Below, in pieces: positions 49,681-62,010 of a stretch of 64,000 nt of DNA. A model generated the notes under the pieces. It worked only from the letters and a program-made list of their open reading frames with translations. It did no database searches and was not told the origin of the DNA. The position numbers and the translations under genes were made by a program. Location: contig JAJEKV010000012.1 of assembly GCA_021234155.1 (NCBI GenBank), positions 5,087,789 through 5,151,788 of the forward strand. The letters are read 5' to 3'. The DNA is from Isoetes taiwanensis. Taxonomy: Eukaryota > Streptophyta > Lycopodiopsida > Isoetales > Isoetaceae. Every line of letters starts with the position of its first letter. Positions within the stretch are counted from its first letter, which is position 1.

Positions 49681-52080
49681 CGTGGCGCCTACTTAACCCT
49701 CGATGGGGGTGGAGTTACAGATGAACGCTATTTTCTTATTATATTAGAAAAGGTGAAGTCTTTTCTTATTTGTCCTTTTGCATCATTTGATACACGTTAG
49801 CCTTGCTAAACTGCCCATGTTCATATTCATTGTACGATTGTTTATTTTGGGAAAGGACTATTAATAGTTGTGTTCCTCATTTATAGCATGAGCTACTTCT
49901 ACAAGTTGATACACGAATTCACCCCCAAGGGTTAGAAATGACAAAATTTGAACTAAAGAAATGTTCGCAGCGGCCTTGGCTGCCACGATAAATTTCTTGT
50001 AAAATATATGTACCAAAAAAATCTTCCGCCCCTTAAAAAGAGTAGGACAAAATCCTACTCTTCAAAAATTAGTAGGACAAAGTCCAATTCATTAATTTTT
50101 TTTTGTAGGACACCAGGTTCTGCTCATCTCAACAACAATTAGACATTGGCAAATTTTGCAGGGCAAAACGTAAAGTTAACCTCACTTTTTTCAAACCCTA
50201 CTGTATTCCACATCCGTCTAAAACAAATTTGGCCTCGTATCTATGCGCAAGAACCATAACAGAGCTAGATCGTATATGTCAAGCTGTTTCTAATCTGGAG
50301 CTAGTAGTATTCTAGAACCTTATATAGTCAACAAGGAACCTAGTGTAATGCTTCTTCATTTGTACTAGAGTCAATAATATGTAATTTACAAAGTGTATGG
50401 TTTTGTATTTCGCTATCTAGATAAAAGGGCTTGGGCTCATCTTGTCTTGCTCTGCTTACCTTGGAGTTGGATGAATACTCGTTTGTTTTCGATGCACGAT
50501 ATGTGTTAGCCAATAATGCACATCGTTTGCAATGGTTAAGCTATGATTTCTATATTGTAAAACGTTCCTTTAGCCATTCCCTTTGTGTGAATAAACATAT
50601 GGGACCACCACAACTCCTTTATACATGGCCTCATTTATTTACTTTAGGATCAGATACATTTACGTTCGTACTTTGTACATTGGAAGCTTTGTATATTTGT
50701 CCCTAGGTGCATTGTGTAGGAAAAAAAAATTTGTACATGTCATTAGAAGCAATGGAAATGTTTTGATGATTTGTAGGGCCAATGATCTTATAAGAGGATC
50801 CCTCAAGGAAAGGCTGCCACTTTTGGAATAGAATAGAATAGAATAGAATAGAATAGAATAGAATAGAATAAAATAGATTAGAATAAAATGACTTTTATCA
50901 TCTATGGAGTCCAATTGGCCTGTAGGACCCAATGAAGGAGCGCAACAAACCCCTGCCTAAAGGGTTTTCGAGGGAAAAACCATGGCACCATGAAGGGATC
51001 TATACACATCATGAAGGGATCTATACAAGCAACCTTCCCTTTAAGGGATCCATACACATGATAAATGCAATGAAATCTAGGAATTTTAAACTTGAAATAA
51101 TAAAAATAACACATAACAACCCATATTCTATTGCATGATGATGTTCCAGTCTATAAACATTATAAATCCGGAGTCCAAGGGGAAAAAGATATATATTAGG
51201 TGAGTGTCCGAGGACATAGCTGATCCTGCTTATCCATGACCTCCTGAAGGTATGATTCCCGCATTCGTACTGAAACCATGCGCAATATCACATGTAGCAG
51301 CTGGCTGAGCCTGACCAACTCAGTATAGCATGTTTAAATTTGTTGTTTCCCATTTGAAAACAACAATGGCCAGAAGTTTCTTATTGTAAATAGGATAATT
51401 AATCTATATAGCTTGTAACTTCAAAGAATGAGAGGCGGTTGGAGGAGTCATATCCTTCCCATGTTAAAATGAGCAAAGTCATATGCGTATGCTTTAACAA
51501 ATTATAGCCACATGGGATTCGAATGACACATTATATAGGAGCCTTGGCAACTGCATACTTATGAACCTGTTTGGGGCTGGGGAAATGAAGGTATCACCAC
51601 ATTATCACTCATATATAATTCAGTTTCATTTTTTGTTTGAAGGTATTTATTTGCTGCTATTTTGTTTGAAGCTATTTGGTGGTGACACGTGTTTACAAGC
51701 AATAATAGAACCTAATAAATGCAGTGACGTCATGCTGGATTTGGTCTCAAACTTGAGTGATTCTTGCCCTGCAAGCAATCGTTTGGAATCGCTTTTGTAG
51801 AACCTTGAAAGCCAATTCTTATCCTTTGTTCTTGCAATATCGAAGCTCCGGTTTAGAAAGCGAGAATCCCGGCCACCCATCCAAAGTAAATAAAGCTATT
51901 TTCTCTCGCAATTACTATCGAAGATCCAAATGCCCGGCGCCTTTGTTATCGCACAAATTGTTAGGGCGAGCAAGTTTTAGAGTTCTTTTGCATTGCAACA
52001 AAGACACGATTTTGGCCGCTGAATCCAATCCCTGTTTGATAAGCTCCTAAGAGCGCCAATCGAAGCAAGCATTAGTAGCA
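49681..52080. other. No recognised gene; microsatellite inside
   Basis: AT-rich. Contains the palindromic motif at 49968-50010, the (GAATA)n tract at 50825-50870 and a short direct duplication CATGAAGGGATCTATACA at about 50988-51026. Confidence 0.45.
50825..50870 (+). repeat. (GAATA)n microsatellite
   Basis: About nine to ten perfect pentanucleotide units followed by degenerate ones. A shorter tract of the complementary repeat lies at about 60803-60822. Confidence 0.9.
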
Positions 52081-53052
52081 TTAGATGTTAGAACAAACTA
52101 CGGTTGAAAGCCCAAATTTTCTCGCATATCTTAAAGGCCGCATGAAAAGGAAGGCGTCAAAAATAATGCAAGAAGCAGGGGATTTTTTATTCAAAAGCTT
52201 GGGCAGAATATTCTCCAGATCCGGCTCCATCTGATCGAAAGCATCTGGCGATCCTTTCGGAATTATGGAAGGAATCATTCAATTTGGGATGTGAAAGTGT
52301 ATAGGGTGCACTCAAAAGAGAGAGATTGCGTTGGGGGGGAAGGCAAAGAAGGCAAGGCAGTGAGTGAAAGCAGGGCAAATCTGGAGCTTCTCAGCGGTGG
52401 CACCAAGGTTCTGTTGGTTCAACTCTTTTGCATGGAAATACGGAGCTTGGGCAGAACGGTAGAGCTTGGGCAAATTTGGAGCTTGGTCAAATCTCACTTC
52501 TGTTGCCGAACTCGATCGGGTAGTAAAGCTGATGTCGATTTAGTGCTAGCCCTTGCAGGGGCTTAGGCTGGGCTCCTTAGAGAGAAAAGATTGAAGAAAA
52601 TAACAATATTAATAAGAATAGCTTGCAGTGTCTTTGTATCCATTCTAAAGCCTTCGTCTACACCTTTTTTGGGCATTAATAGGCTGCAGAAAGGCTTCTG
52701 ATTCTGTGATTTAACTTCATCTTGCATGCCAATTTGCATTTTCCAGTTTTGAAATACTTGCTTCACCTTTAATATGAAGAATAAATTGTCTATTAAACAA
52801 TAAAGGAGTCGAATTCACTGAAGTAGAGGAGGCACAAAGCAAAGGAACCTTAAGGTAAACTTTTTTCCTTTTTTCTGGGAAACAGACGGTTGCTTTAGCA
52901 GAATGGGTTTCATCACTTACAAACGTGATTTTCAAACCAGAAGCGACAAGTCTCTGCGCTAGATGCAATATAGGTTTGATATGGCCGTGAGTAGGGAAGG
53001 GAAGAACTATTGCGTGATGAGAGGACTCCATAGCTTCGTTGTCGGCGGGCAT
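52081..53052 (-). pseudogene. Family 1 UDP-glycosyltransferase fragment
   Basis: On the minus strand from ATG at 53052: HHAIVLPFPTHGHIKPILHL, AQRLVASGLKITFVSDE is the N-terminal acceptor-domain start of plant UGTs, with the His of THGH in the usual catalytic position. A second block at 52270-52085 reads LENILPKLLNKKSPASCIIF, DAFL and then ARKFGLSTVV, also typical. The ~430 bp between them is foreign or intronic. The C-terminal UDP-binding PSPG box is absent, so the copy is non-functional. Normal members glycosylate small molecules in the cytosol. Confidence 0.75.
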
Positions 53053-53991
53053 TGTATTTTATTTGTCCAGCGTAAGGCTATAAACCTTTAATTCATCAAA
53101 ACGGACAGGAATTATTTGTCTCTTAAGAGGGAAAATCAGTGCATTAGCTAATATATATATTTAGCTAATATAGGCCTAGCGCATATTATTCTAGAAGCAT
53201 CTAACTCTACCCATGTATCAATACATGAGTCAAACCATGAGTTAGTGCATGAGCTAGCTCATAAGTCAATTATTCTTAAAGCAAAATATGTGAGCACTTT
53301 AGAGCGAATTCTAATAAGGTGATGTCGCACTATGGTTGCCCTCTACAAATCGGCACTTCAATTCTCCTACATAGAAATTCTCCTACATATATGAATATAC
53401 GCATGTACAAAGGCCTCCAAAATTTGAGAAAACTAACAATCATTTGGATACCACTGTTCAATATTTTAAAGAGTTCGTATATGTATGGGTGCTAATATAA
53501 TCTATGTATTTGATTTATCGAAATACTTTGTCTGTGATTGTCATGATCAAAATATGTTGAGTTCCCAATAGGCAGCTGTCTTTAACAACTAGAAGTTTTC
53601 ACGGGAAGCCTTAATCAAAGACCTGGAGAGCACTGAAATTTTAAAGATCTAAACGAGTTTCAATGACTAAATCCAAAATTCAATTGTGAGGAAGCACCAG
53701 CCTTGACGTGCAGGCACTGAACACAAGGCAACAAAATGCATGTTCAAATTCTGCATGTTCTAGCATATATAGACAAGTTGGGGAAGAGAAACGTTCGCAC
53801 TTTGAGCCAATTTATTGAGGCCAATAAAAATCTTTTTGCGAATTTTGGCCCTTTCAGTGACGAATTTGTAACCACGTTTGTTCTGGTGCTACCGCAGCAA
53901 GGAATGGGTAAATTTTTTAACCTAATTTACTTGTCTCTAATTCCAGCCATGAATTTACCGGATTCTTAAAGGCTTTTCTTTCTTAACAAGC
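53053..53991. other. Upstream region of the guanylate kinase gene
   Basis: No gene recognised. It should contain the promoter of the following gene, but no certain element stands out. Confidence 0.4.
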
Positions 53992-55518
53992 ATGCTTCCC
54001 CTCAGATTCTCCAAATCATCGCCTTCTTCCTTTTCGTTGAGACATGCATTACCCCAATCCGTGCAAAATACCGCTTCAACCCAATTCCGGCTACCCCTTT
54101 TTGCAAGTCGTTATACATCTTTTGTGGGCAGATTGTCACAAAGAGAACTCTTGTATTGGAGGAGGGATTTGAATGCAAAACTTCCTCGGTTTACTCTGGG
54201 AAACAAGACTGGACTTGGGATTCAACAGTTCAAAGCATATGAATTGAAGGGTAGTTTGGTATCAGGTTGCTTACTTATGTCGACTTCTCCTTCAGGATGT
54301 GGTCATAGCTGTCCCTATGCTGTTAAGCTGGACGCCCCAAATGCCATGGACGGCCTAAAAGAGGTATGTGCTTCTCTAAACTATCCTGTTGAATCATGCC
54401 TGGCTCATCCATTTAAATGTATATTGAGCGTTGTGCCTTGGACATTGTGATAAGTTTTTTCTGTAGGTTTCACATGAATTTAAGCAAAACAAGATGCATA
54501 CTTATTTGCCAAAAGATTCATCTTCTTATGATTATACATTCCTAACATTTCTAATAATCAGTTTTGCCAAACAAGCATGTATGCATAAAACTACTTGCCA
54601 CTTGTATGTAACATCCTTTTTGTAGTCCTTTACAGCTGAGTGTGATAAATGAGTTGGAGAATGCGATAGGGACACCTTTCAATACTGGCCCTCAAGTAGC
54701 ACCACCAAAACCATTGGTGATAGTAATCAGTGGCCCTAGTGGAGTTGGGAAAGACGCAGTTATCAAGGTTTGTCACATTCTTGGTTCACTTGGAAAGGGT
54801 TGAGAATGCTTGGCTCATATTAGTACAATTATTATATTTTGCAGAAACTTCAACTTCTTCGCAAGGAGCTTCATTTCGTTGTCACGGCAACAACAAGACC
54901 CAAGAGGCCAGGGGAAGTAGATGGTGTTGACTACTATTTCATTACTAAAAATGAGTTTCAAGGTTTGATTGAACGAAATGAGCTCCTGGAACATGCAGTT
55001 GTCTACGGAGATTATAAAGGCATTCCAAAACAGCAGGTAAAGCTGTACTAATTCTTTTTTCACAAACAACTTTTGATAACCTTATATAACTAGTCTTAGG
55101 AATCTGTTACTACTAAAGCGGCTACTACATCTTTATCAATAACTTGATTATCTTCTTGTGTTTTGCTTTGTTGTAATAGGTGCGTGAATACATGGCTAAG
55201 GGGATGGATGTCGTCCTTCGTGTGGATGTTCAAGGGGCAGCCACTGTACGTTCAATCCTTGGGTCGAACGCCGTCTTCATTTTTCTTGTTGCGGAAAGTG
55301 AATTTGCCCTTGTAAGACGGCTGACACAGCGTAAGACAGAAACTCTTGAAAAGATGGTTGTAAGGGTCTCTACTGCAAGGGAGGAGTTGCAACGTATGAA
55401 AGAGTTTGATTATGTGGTGGTGAATGCTGATAAGCAGTTGGATAACACTGTAAATACGATATGTAGCATTATTGATGCTGAGAAGTCAAGAGTACAGCAA
55501 AGATTGGCAGTTATTTGA
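53992..55518 (+). CDS. Organellar guanylate kinase, four exons, intact
   Basis: Exons 53992-54363, 54636-54767, 54845-55036 and 55180-55518, all with GT/AG borders and in-frame joins, give about 345 residues. The first ~120 residues are Ser/Arg-rich with few acids at the start ([20 protein letters not shown]), as expected for a plastid or mitochondrial transit peptide. The kinase core begins [19 protein letters not shown] (P-loop), then [19 protein letters not shown] (GMP-binding Arg/Tyr), [31 protein letters not shown] and [12 protein letters not shown]. It converts GMP or dGMP and ATP to GDP or dGDP and ADP for organellar nucleotide pools. It resembles the plastid/mitochondrial type of plants (rice V2, Arabidopsis GK3) rather than the cytosolic type. 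Confidence 0.92.
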
Positions 55519-56428
55519 CTGAGAACAACAGGTTGTTGCTTTCCACAGCTAGATTGCTGCTAAGACAGCTAATACCTGAAGGCAATATATTTTATTGGCA
55601 GGAGAAGGCAAAGGTCCCCTTGGCATGCATCTGCTATTTTTGTCATTGGAGAATTTTTGGGTTGTAGAGTCTTATTGCTAATGCAATGGTGCATTCTTTA
55701 AATATCACAGCAAAATGTGTATCAGTATATGTTGGTCACAAGATTCCTGATCATCGAATTATCAATTTGATATTAGGTGATATCAAATTTTCAGACGAAA
55801 TTGATGATGCAATTTGGGTACGTGGCATTGGACATGTGCATTTGCTTAATCTTTTCAGAATGACGAAGGCGATCCTCAAAATACTAATATTGAAAAATGT
55901 AGCGTAAGAAACTAAATTCCATGCCAATAATTAGCGTTGGGGGTTCCTTTTCTTCTCACGCATTTCCCACTGTCAAGATTCTTATTAGGATTGTGAAAAA
56001 ATTGAGGAAGACAATTTTCTGATAACAAACATTATTCCAGCAAAATATTATTAAACCTATGGCTTGTCAGATGTCATCTTACCTTCAGTTTTTCGGTAAC
56101 AAAAGTGACAAAAGTTAGGAAATTGGAATGCTAAGTCGGTAACAAAAGTGACTCTAATTGCTCTATCATAAATGCTAAACAATGCTGAGAACTACTTTGC
56201 TAAGTATCCGAGGTCAAGTTAGGAAATTGGAATGCTAAGTCATTTAGCACAAAAAGACTCATACTCCATGCTGCTTTATATGTTCTAAGTTTCACAACCA
56301 CTGGGGTGACTAGCGATGAGGGTGACTAGGACAACTATTGACTTCTCAAACACATACTGTACTAATGCATCTATGGCTTTGGGATGGTGTTCTCTTTTAT
56401 GGTTTTATTCTAAACCATTATCTTGATA
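55519..56428. other. 3' region of guanylate kinase gene and intergenic DNA
   Basis: No gene. GGTAACAAAAGTGAC and TTAGGAAATTGGAATGCTAA each occur twice between 56095 and 56240, a small local duplication. Confidence 0.5.
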
Positions 56429-56458
56429 ACTAGTAACGGGTGCCTGGCATTGCCAGGC
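56429..56458 (-). mobile_element. Helitron-like 3' terminus
   Basis: Minus strand: hairpin GCCTGGCAATGCCAGGC (56458-56442), then ACCCGTTA, then CTAGT (56433-56429). Same family as 20327 and 58582. Confidence 0.55.
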
Positions 56459-57053
56459 ATAAATACAAAGATAAGTTAATGTGAATCATTTGGTTGGATG
56501 GGAGTAGATGATGCTAGACATTGAAGTATGACTTATGCTGCACTCACATGGAGATGCGATTTTGCAGCTGCGACAACCATATAACTGCAATGAATGTGGC
56601 TTTTATGCCTCCTGCATTCACATGGTTAAATTCCTAATTTGGCTCCAGCTGCACCGCTGATGAAGAGGATAAAAATTCGCAACAGCTAGAAGGGATGCCG
56701 CCAAATTAGGAACAACCACGAAAGGACCGTTGGTCCAAAGTTTTGCAACGCTTTTATAAATCGGGTTTCCAAAATTTTGAACAGAATCGGGTTTCCAATT
56801 GAATCGTCCATCCTAGCCTGCTGGATTCGTCTGCTTTTTTCTGAAATTACCGCTCTGATTGTTTCCTCCTTTCTACAGATTCTGGCAGACCTTGGTGAAT
56901 GGATTGTTTGAGCAATCGGAAGATATTGATCCTTATTAGGATTCTACATTCAATCAGCTATGGAATTTATTTTTTTCATTGTGCAATTTCCTACTACTCT
57001 TGATGCTGCAAGACTAAAGAACACGTAGGCAATACTGGGTTTACCCTCGGCAA

Positions 57054-58116
57054 GTGACATTCTGGAATGAAGTGAGTTCAAAACTGTGGCTTGAATCTGG
57101 TATGTCTGGGGACTTGAATTTCTTTAGATGGTATAGAATGCGTGCTTCTAGTTTCAAGAAGCTTTTACAGTTGCTCATTCCACATATCCTTCAGGCTGAT
57201 CTAGAAACAATGGTTAGAGAAACGATGGGTAAAATCAAAGATGTGGTTGTGGTTGTATGGAGGCTTGCACACAATGAAAAAGAATTCATTTGTTCTGAGA
57301 TGTTTGGATTGGGTGCAAGCACAATTCACAAATACATAAGAATTGTTGTTGACATCATTGCTAGCATTTTGAAGCCCGATTTCATTGTTGACCATCTGAT
57401 AATTGCCTGAAAGAGATCATGTATGACTTTGAGGCTGTATCAGGAGTTCCCCAAGTAGCAGGAGCCATTGATGGGACACATATTCCCTTTAGAAAAGCTC
57501 CAATGAAGAAATTCGGTGTTGCAGATTACTGGTCTAGACACTATTTCCATTCCATTCTTCTGCAAGCAGTATGTGATACATCATTAACGTTTTGGGATGT
57601 TTGTTGTGATGCTCCTGGAGGTGCACATGACACTAATCGTTTCTATAGATCTGCATGATTCACAAAGTTGTCGCGTAGAACTATTTTGCGTGGACCAATC
57701 AGGCGATTGAATAGTAGACGTGTGCTACCTTATCTTGTGGCAGATTCTGGATATCCAACATCTGAATATATGCTAGTTGTGAAGAAGAAAAAACGCTCCG
57801 ATCCACAGGATGTCATAAAGTTTTCAAAGCACTTATACAGGCTAGAGTCGTCATCGAGAATGCTTTTGCATTGTTAAAGGGCCATTGGAACATTTTGAAG
57901 GATCTTCCAGTGAAGATGCCTCATGCACCTAAAGTGGTGATTGCATGTTGTGTCTTGCATAACTTCCTTCAACTGGAGGACGAAGCATATTATTTTGACA
58001 AAGTTATTCTATTTTGAGGAGCGCCATTGAATCAAAGTGATACGCTACGCAGACGAGATGGGAAGCTTCTTCGAGATATTGTTTTCAATTACATGAAGGA
58101 AAAACATCGTCTTTGA
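57054..58116 (+). pseudogene. PIF/Harbinger-type transposase (HARBI1-like nuclease)
   Basis: N-terminal FFRWYRMRASSFKKLLQLL, a helical segment VVVVWRLAHNEKEF and FGLGASTIHKYIR match Harbinger transposases. DDE motifs: first Asp in VAGAIDGTHIPF (~57460), second in APGGAHDTNRF (~57625) with the following LVADSGYP (~57740), and Glu in ARVVIENAFALLKGHWNILK (~57845-57905). The C-terminus RDIVFNYMKEKHRL ends at 58116. It is damaged by a frameshift at ~57410, a TGA at 57656-57658 and a frameshift at ~57845. It lies between two Helitron-like ends, so it may have been carried inside a Helitron. No TIR or TTA duplication was identified. Confidence 0.85.
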
Positions 58117-58139
58117 TTCTGGTTTTAGTGATTAGCTTC

Positions 58140-58560
58140 AAAATAGTGTTTGCCTATCATTGGTTTTATTTGTTGTCTACAATATTTGTTTATTTGTCTA
58201 CCATTGAGTACCATTGATCTACCATATATTAAATGTCTACCTTATTACTTCATTTGTCTATCATTGATCTACCATATGTAAAATGTTTATTTATTGTCTA
58301 TCATAATTGTTATTTGTCTACCATTGGTCTACCATATGTTAAATGTGTACCATATTAGTTTATTTTTCTATTATTGGTTACTATATGTTAAATATTGACT
58401 ACCATTAGTCCATATGTTAAATGTAAATATTGTCTACCATATGTTAGAAAATTATTTTAATCCTTTAATGCTTCAACCATGCAACAACATAATTACGTGC
58501 TTATTTTAATTTGTTTCCTACTATTGTCTACCATATTCCTTAACCATTGCACATATTGCC
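58140..58560 (+). repeat. Degenerate TCTACCATTGG / TCTACCATATG tandem repeats
   Basis: About ten irregular copies of TTTGTCTACCATTGATCTAC followed by CATATGTTAAATGT. No coding character. Confidence 0.7.
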
Positions 58561-58581
58561 GTTCAATGAAGTTTATAAATA

Positions 58582-58611
58582 ACTAGTAACGGGTGCCCGG
58601 CGTTGTCGGGC
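58582..58611 (-). mobile_element. Helitron-like 3' terminus
   Basis: Minus strand: hairpin GCCCGACAACGCCGGGC (58611-58595), then ACCCGTTA, then CTAGT (58586-58582). The inserted side is AT-rich, as Helitrons prefer. Confidence 0.55.
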
Positions 58612-61168
58612 ATAGGTACCAGTCAAGCAATGGCTGAATTTTAAGTTGATATTGGTTTGGCATGACCTCTATAACAAAGTAGTGCTACATAGCTATGACG
58701 AAATGACTTTGCGTATAAGGAAACAGAATACTATTCATGCCTTGCAAATTTGTATGTTGTGATTTTGCAATAATGTTCTATGCGTGGGGCTTAGGTACAT
58801 GTTAGTAGGCAAGGATGTAAATTACCCAAAGAAGTATTTGTTTAATTGGTTGCTTGTCGTATGGAAAATTATAGCTAAGATCCTGCATATAACTGAAGGT
58901 TGATATGTCAAATTGTAAGGGTTTGAACATGGAGGCCTTGATTAATTTCAACACTGTTGATGTAGCTACAATTCGCTTACCTTGACATTAGAACAGATAA
59001 TGTAGGTCAATTTTGTCACTCATTGCTATTTCTTGCTTTTTCTTCTATCGAAAGAAAATTAGTTGTATGTTTATTAGAGAGCCATGTGAACTAAACTTGC
59101 AAATTAATTGTTGAGTTTAGTGTTGCTCATGTGGATTAGCGGGCAAATATATTTGTGTCCACATAGGTTGGAGATGGTAATATTGTTGCTTGATGGGCAT
59201 TCTTTATGTAATGTTTGCAAGGGTGCTTGCAAATAGATTGCATTATAGAAGGGTTGTGTCCACATAGGTTGAAGATGCTACTATTGTAAGCATTCTTTAT
59301 GTAATGTTTGCAATAAACCTGCATTATAGAAGAGTGCTTGCAAAAAAGTTGCATAATAAAAGGTTGTTGAAGGACGTTCGGAAGCATGCATAGAATTATT
59401 ATGAGAAAGCTTTATTGAGATGCATAGGTAGAAATTTTTGAGAGTGCGTATAATTATTCAAGATTTGTGAAGAACACCATTATTTGCCTATAGTTGCCAT
59501 TGTTGTAGGTGAAAGGTTCAATGCATAAAACATAACACTTAGAGTCCATGTCTAAAAGAAAGAGAGAGGATCCTATGAGACTTAATGTATGCAATAACGA
59601 ATTTATAAAATATAAGAGCATATGTTGACCCAATTATTTCAGAAAGTTACACTTGTTTCTCATTATCATAAAATACCTATTAAATATGAATCCACGAAAA
59701 AAACACATGAATCTAATAGGCGGGTGTATAAAGCAGATTACCATTATAATCAATCAATGATATTTTGCATTACCGGTTGGTTGGTTGAACACATCAATAA
59801 ATGGCTGGTTGGTTGGAAAAGATTGGTTGAAAGTCTCAAATTCCCATAGGTTAAAAACCAATAAAGACCAACATTCCATATATTTTTATGAGAGATGTCC
59901 GCTGTTGTCTGCAAGAAGCACCATTGTATTGTCATGGACTCCTTAGAATGGACTCCTTAGAATTCCCCATACAACAGCTTCAACTAATTTATCAATACCT
60001 ACAATAATACAAAATATGCAGTGCTTTATTCAGTACCAACATAAAAATTTGCAAGGTAATTAAGTATAGCTGGTAATCGAGCCACATCAAGGACGGGGTA
60101 AAAAGTCGTAGTCAAAGATATGGTTTGTTCACCCTCAGGCCTTGCATCAAGTCTTGCATTTCTAATGTCACTTCCTATTAAATCATTCCACAAAAGAACA
60201 AAAGTAGAGAATTGGATATAATGACTGCCTACTTGCAAAAACATCAAAAAATGAAATTTGGCATAAAGGAGAAGGTGTACAACACTCGTGTAAGCGAGGC
60301 AGCATTGTTTTAATTGAACAACTTGAGCGCATCTTTAAACTGTTCTAAACTAAATGTAAATAGCCAGAAATAATTGCCATGAAAAAGAGTTCATGTGACA
60401 GTTGTTAGAACATCTTTCTTAATAATCCCATTTCCTGTGATCATTGTAATTCAAGACATATCTCACTATGACATTTGCGGTAATAAGTCAAATGCTTCAT
60501 TAGGCAACCATCCTGACATCACCTGAAATTAAAGCAGTCTATAAAACCTCATTTTACGACATCCAATGAAACAATTCAACTATCCTTATATAGATTACCT
60601 TGTTGTATATAACCAGGAATCATAGTAGTCCGAGAAATGGGATCCCGCTAACATTTTTGGCTAGAACATCTTGGTCAAGGTTGGAAGAGATCATTTTGAA
60701 AAGAGCCAGATAGGGCATAAATTAACCCTGTCAGAATTCACCTGCACAAAGAATACCCATGAAGGCGGCCTTTTTAAATTTGGTGAAATGATTGATGATT
60801 TCTTATTCTATTCTATTCTATTATTAAACAGGAATACCTTTAAAAAAAAAAAGGCATAACATAAGTTACAAAACATACCTCTATTTCAACAATTGGCACT
60901 GCAATTATTATCTCTGCCACTTATGTATTCAACTCATAAAACCTCAGGCACTTCTTACAATAAATATCACATACAGGCCTTTGTCAAACTATTTGAGGTC
61001 TGGCAAAAGATCTTTATCAATTGTAAGAAAGAAGCAGCATGGATATTTTAGAGAGAGAAAGTGCCTCCTTTGCTAACTCCCTCATGCATCAGCTCCCTGC
61101 CTCAAGTATCCCAACATTTGCACATGGCTTTAAGATGCTGATCAACATTACTCCATTTCATTTTAATT
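58612..61168. other. No recognised gene; local duplications
   Basis: A ~105-bp partial tandem duplication with TGTCCACATAGGTTG and GCATTCTTTATGTAATGTTT at about 59155-59360. A (TATTC)n tract at about 60803-60822. Nothing coding was recognised. Confidence 0.45.
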
Positions 61169-61818
61169 TCATCTATTGCATTCTATGAAAATAAAATAGG
61201 GCCATAGAACTTTATGTTTAGCATACTCTGCAATTAACGTACTCCAATAGACTATATCTGGTTCTATATCTTCTTCTTCCATCCTCCTGAGGCACTCTAG
61301 TAGAGTGCAAGAATCCCTTTTCCATAACAGACATATCCTGCAATCATTATGTTCTAAGATATAAGATCTCATTTGACATAACGTACTCCAATAGACTATA
61401 TCTGGTTCTATATCTTCTTCTTCCATCTTCCCGAGGCACTCTAGTGCAAGAATCCCTTTTCCATAACAGACATATCCTGCAATCATTATGTTCTAAGATA
61501 TAAGGTCTCATTTGACATACACGTCAAGTAATGTGTTCGCCATAACAACATCAGATTGAAATTTGTCTTTCAATATATTTTGATGAATGGACATTTCTTG
61601 GAAAATGTTTTTTATTATGAAACATGCCTTGAGGATTGCAATATAGATATACATGTCTGGCTCAATGTCCAAGTAGCACAATTTCTGGCACATCTGTAGG
61701 GCTGCCTGACTTTGGCCCAACTTAGCATTAGCATCTGTGACAGCTGCCCATGTATATGCACTTGGTGCTGCAAACTGTTTCCATAGCAAGCAAAAATTCG
61801 TATGAGGTGGTCATCCAA
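61169..61818 (-). pseudogene. Pentatricopeptide repeat (PPR) protein fragment
   Basis: On the minus strand: PSAYTWAAVTDANAKLGQSQ, AALQMCQKLCYLDIEPDMYI is a PPR motif (W-x-A-x-x-x-x-x-x-x-G, IEPD). It is followed by ILKACF, SIHQNILKDKFQSDVVMANT, LLDVYVK and, further on, LECLGKMEEEDIEPDIVYWS. This is the P-L-S style layout of plant organellar RNA-binding PPR proteins, with lost or substituted residues. A ~144-bp duplication (about 61238-61365 and 61382-61508) repeats the LECL..MEEEDIEPD motif in shifted frames. Too short and broken to be functional. Confidence 0.7.
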
Positions 61819-61824
61819 AGTGCA

Positions 61825-62010
61825 ATAGAGTCTAATTCAGTATAATTGAGAAGGAACTACACTCATCTAACATAATCAATGTAGGGTTGTCTGACTTTGG
61901 CCCAACTTCGCATTAGCAGCTGTGGCAGCTGTCCACTAAAGCACAATAGTCTAATTCAGTATAATGAGAAGGAACTGCACTCATCTAACATAATTAATTT
62001 CCAATTGTAT
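61825..62010 (+). repeat. ~119-bp tandem duplication
   Basis: GTCTAATTCAGTATAAT and GAAGGAACTRCACTCATCTA recur at an offset of about 119 bp. The intervening block repeats GACTTTGGCCCAACTTMGCA from the PPR fragment. Confidence 0.7.

Noticed and set aside
53736-53969. 77-codon ORF as first exon of the guanylate kinase
   Set aside because: No in-frame join to the downstream exon, which has its own ATG and a plausible transit peptide.
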